DNA of 8,949 nucleotides from Fidelibacterota bacterium. Its GTDB lineage: Bacteria > Fidelibacterota > UBA2242. Below, one piece after another: positions 6,979-8,949 of this stretch. The stretch is taken from positions 1-8,949 of the forward strand of contig JAGLWX010000101.1 of NCBI GenBank assembly GCA_023133185.1, in the 5' to 3' direction. Numbering within the stretch: position 1 is the stretch's first letter; each line of letters opens with the position of its first letter. The notes beneath the pieces are model-generated. The model did not search any database. It saw only the letters and a list, made by a program, of their open reading frames with translations, and was not told where the DNA came from. Position numbers and translations under genes: made by a program.

Positions 6979-6998
6979 CCACCGAATTTATTCGGTGG
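6979..6998. repeat. hairpin 5, second copy of hairpin 1
   Basis: Same 20 bases as 6795-6814, again preceded by AAAACGTTAA, 184 bases further on. Confidence 0.85.
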
Positions 6999-7023
6999 AT
7001 TAGAGCGATGTTCCTCACAATAC

Positions 7024-7037
7024 CCGACTTTAGTCGG
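7024..7037. repeat. hairpin 6, second copy of hairpin 2
   Basis: CCGAC-TTTA-GTCGG at the same distance from hairpin 5 as hairpin 2 is from hairpin 1. Confidence 0.8.
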
Positions 7038-7086
7038 TAACAATCGAGGTTATAAATGGGAAAGTACACTAAAACCACCCCGGCTT

Positions 7087-7106
7087 TTCTCCGGTACGCC
7101 GGAGAA
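7087..7106. repeat. hairpin 7, GC-rich stem, loop TACG
   Basis: TTCTCCGG-TACG-CCGGAGAA, a perfect eight-pair stem, the most stable in the cluster and the closest to the next gene (ATG at 7196). The loop differs from the other six. Confidence 0.85.
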
Positions 7107-7195
7107 CTCCTTTGAAAGCAATTGGATTGGTAAAGAAAAGAGTTGCAAATTATAAAACAGCCTTCTAATTTTGGATTAACAAAAAAAGGTGAATA

Positions 7196-7534
7196 ATGAA
7201 ATGCAATTTCATTAGAAAAACAATTTTTAATAGTCTCATAAGTGCTCTTTTCTTGAGTACATTTAGCGCTTCTATTGCTCAAGAAGCCAAAATAGACAGC
7301 CTTAAGCAATTGCTGGCAGAAACAGCTGATGATTCAAACAGGGCGGAAATATTAATCAAACTTGGTTCATTAGTTGATAAATATGACCCGGAAAAATCCA
7401 TTAATTATTCTCTGGAAGCTCTCGAGCTGTTTAGCAAACAGAATGATATACGTGGAAGAGCTCGCACATTAAATAAAATCGGTTATAATCATTGGCAATT
7501 AGGAAAATTTTTAGAAACAATCAATTACTACTAA
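7196..7534 (+). CDS. N-terminal part of a TPR-PAS membrane sensor, ended by a premature TAA
   Basis: ATG 7196 follows AAAGGTGA (7186-7192), a usable Shine-Dalgarno. Residues 1-29 are a signal peptide: K/R-rich start, hydrophobic core, ending ASIAQ. Residues 30-112 hold the first TPR (about 48-86) and the first helix of the second, breaking off at KFLETINYY. The TAA at 7532-7534 stops translation inside this second repeat. The same frame then continues open, in register and with further TPRs, for another 1415 bases to the window edge, so this is the front piece of one larger gene rather than a complete small protein. As it stands the product would be a secreted fragment of 112 residues with one and a half repeats, unlikely to fold as a useful TPR array. 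Confidence 0.7.
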   Translation: MKCNFIRKTIFNSLISALFLSTFSASIAQEAKIDSLKQLLAETADDSNRAEILIKLGSLVDKYDPEKSINYSLEALELFSKQNDIRGRARTLNKIGYNHWQLGKFLETINYY

Positions 7535-8949
7535 GAAGCGTTATCAATTTTTGAAGAATTGGGTGATAGTAACCGGATTGCCAGAGTTGCAAACAATCTT
7601 GGCGCTGTACATTGGGGGTTGAGCAACTATAACGAAGCGCTTGATCTATATCAAATAGCATTGAAAATACGAAGGCAGGAGAATAATGCAAGAGGTGTGT
7701 CTCTTATTTCAAATAATATTGGTCTGATTTACCAGGAATGGGAGCTTATTGACGAAGCGCTTCAATATCATGAAGAGGCATTAAAATACGCTAAAGAGAT
7801 AAATAACCTCTTTGCAAGAGCTTATTCCTACAATAATCTCGGAAGATGTTATGAGTTTAAGAAAGATTATGAAAAGGCGCTTACTTATTATCAGCTGTCT
7901 TACAACGACTATTTAGAGAGTGAAAGTGACGGCAGCGCAATTTCTTTAGCCCTAAAAAATATTGGGGATATTTATTATAAATTGAATCGATATAATGAAG
8001 CAATTTCTTATTACCAAAAATCTCTTCAACATGCGGAGGAAGTAAATAATCAATTTCGCAGCGCAATTGCGGAATACAATCTCGGAAAAACTCATGCAAA
8101 GTTAAATCAGTTTGAGACGGCTCATCAATTTGTTGTTAAAAGCCTAAATAAAGCCCGTGATAGTGGCTATAATGATTTGATCAGAGATAATCAATATATC
8201 CTTTCCGAAATTGAAGAAGAACGCGGAAATATACATGAAGCCCTGGAATATTTTAAAAATGCTTCGGCAATGAACGACAATATTTTTAATACGGAGAAAA
8301 TTGTAAAATTTACCGAACTTCAAATTAAATATCATTTAGAGCATCAAACACAGGAAAATGCCATTTTACGGAAAAATAATGAAATTCAGAGGCTGAAAAT
8401 CAAACGGCAGCAATTTATTAGAAATTCATTTATTTTTGGCAGCATATGTATTCTGGTCATATTAGGCCTTATTATTAACCGTGGTAGTATTTTAAAAAAA
8501 TCTAATATTCAATTAGAAGAACAGAACACAAATATTCGAAAAATCAATACCGATAAAGAAGAATTAATCAAAGACTTGAAACAAGAGATCGCCGAACGAA
8601 AAAAAGCAGAAGAAAAACTAAAAGAAAGCGAAGAAAAATATCGACTAATGGTAGAAAGTTCCGGAGATGCTATTGTGATAAACCAAAATGGTAAATTTAT
8701 CTTTTATAATGATGCTTTCGCTAAAATGCTGGATTATGATATGGAGGATATCGAATCCGTAAACTATAAGGACATCTATACTGAGAAAGCCATCAATCAA
8801 CTTGAAGAACGTTCAAGGCGGCGAGACAATGGCGAAGACGTGCCGAACAGCTATGAAACAATATTCAAAAGGAAAGACGGAACCGAAATAGATGTGGAGG
8901 CAAATGTCACGATCATTGATTATAAGGGGCAAAAAGCCACGTTCGCGGT
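7535..8949 (+). pseudogene. continuation of the TPR-PAS sensor after the in-frame stop (open at right edge)
   Basis: Same frame as the piece at 7196. With the stop counted as residue 113, it encodes the rest of TPR2 (EALSIFEELGD), then six more 40-residue repeats to about residue 350, each with an N-x-(G/L)-x-x-(Y/H) and A-x-x-(Y/F) pattern. A linker coil follows at about 365-408, a membrane helix at 412-429, a second coiled coil at 432-478 ending with a linker typical of PAS proteins (AERKKAEEKLKESEEKYR), and a PAS domain from 478 with GDAIVINQNGKFIFYND. The predicted topology is periplasmic TPRs, one helix, cytoplasmic PAS. A histidine kinase or GGDEF domain probably follows outside the window. 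After the stop there is no in-frame ATG until 8270, and only TTG 7559 or GTG 7697 without clear ribosome sites, so independent translation is doubtful. There are no other stops or frameshifts, so the break is recent, an assembly error, or read through. Confidence 0.7.

Larger units (their letters stand above)
6735..7037 (+). repeat. diverged tandem duplication, unit about 180 bp
   Basis: Unit A begins at 6735 and unit B at 6915, both with GTGGTTAA followed by a TTTG...GATGA...AT stretch. A 69-base core is then alignable without gaps (6785-6853 and 6969-7037): the first 30 bases and the last 15 are identical, and the 24 between differ at most sites apart from a shared CCTCACA. Unit A carries two extra hairpins (6860-6918) that have no counterpart after unit B. 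Confidence 0.75.
6709..7195. repeat. 487-base intergenic region packed with palindromic repeats
   Basis: I see no convincing protein or RNA gene here. The region contains seven short perfect inverted repeats (6795-7106), each with a four-base loop, and two diverged copies of a longer unit. A worn eighth hairpin may lie at 6723-6738 (CCA...TGG arms with a CATGA centre). None is followed by a T-tract, so none is a classical terminator on the plus strand, although they may slow RNA decay or end the ktr transcript. The style is that of REP-like elements mobilised by RAYT/IS200-type single-strand transposases; that assignment is inference. Confidence 0.75.

Noticed and set aside
6795..7106. CRISPR array.
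   Set aside because: The repeated elements are not evenly spaced, the stems differ between copies, and there are no unique spacers of constant size or cas genes.
6791..7309. Minus-strand open frame of 172 codons across the hairpin region.
   Set aside because: It runs through the palindromic repeats and into the start of the TPR gene on the other strand. The product has no recognisable domain and no good start site.
7532..7534. Stop codon reassignment (TAA read as an amino acid).
   Set aside because: Other genes in the window end properly in TAA (the cNMP gene, the TrkH/KtrB gene and ktrA) at family-typical lengths, so TAA is a working stop here.

Overview
The window is AT-rich bacterial chromosome. 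The gene set suggests the Bacteroidota/Ignavibacteria/Calditrichota/KSB1-like part of the FCB group. It includes an EnvC-like LytM factor next to holB, a periplasmic TPR sensor running into PAS, an RCK-gated TrkH/KtrB system, a possible TAnnTTTG -7 box and mixed Shine-Dalgarno quality. That placement is inference; nothing here fixes the species.

Layout. Positions 1-1579 (minus strand) hold an EnvC-like, probably catalytically dead, LytM/M23 protein. Its stop overlaps the start of holB (DNA polymerase III delta'), which runs off the left edge. A divergent control region (1580-1719) separates this from a long plus-strand run: a stand-alone cyclic-nucleotide-binding domain protein (1720-2223), an AI-2E/PerM family membrane protein (2236-3318), a TrkH/KtrB potassium channel subunit with an N-terminal voltage-sensor-like domain (3407-5161), its RCK partner KtrA (5183-5875), and a two-TM protein with a HAMP-like/PAS-like cytoplasmic part (5875-6708). 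The last three genes are tightly packed and read as a potassium-uptake module with three possible inputs: membrane potential, nucleotide ligand on the RCK ring, and an unknown PAS signal.

Positions 6709-7195 hold no credible protein gene. They are filled with short perfect hairpins whose stems differ while the four-base loops recur, including a diverged tandem duplication of about 180 bp.

From 7196 to the right edge runs one reading frame for a signal peptide, about eight 40-residue TPRs, one membrane helix, a coiled coil and a PAS domain. It is the front half of a membrane sensor whose output domain lies outside the window. The frame is broken by one in-frame TAA (7532-7534), at a position where sister repeats carry Gln. 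This looks like a single C-to-T nonsense change in an otherwise intact gene.
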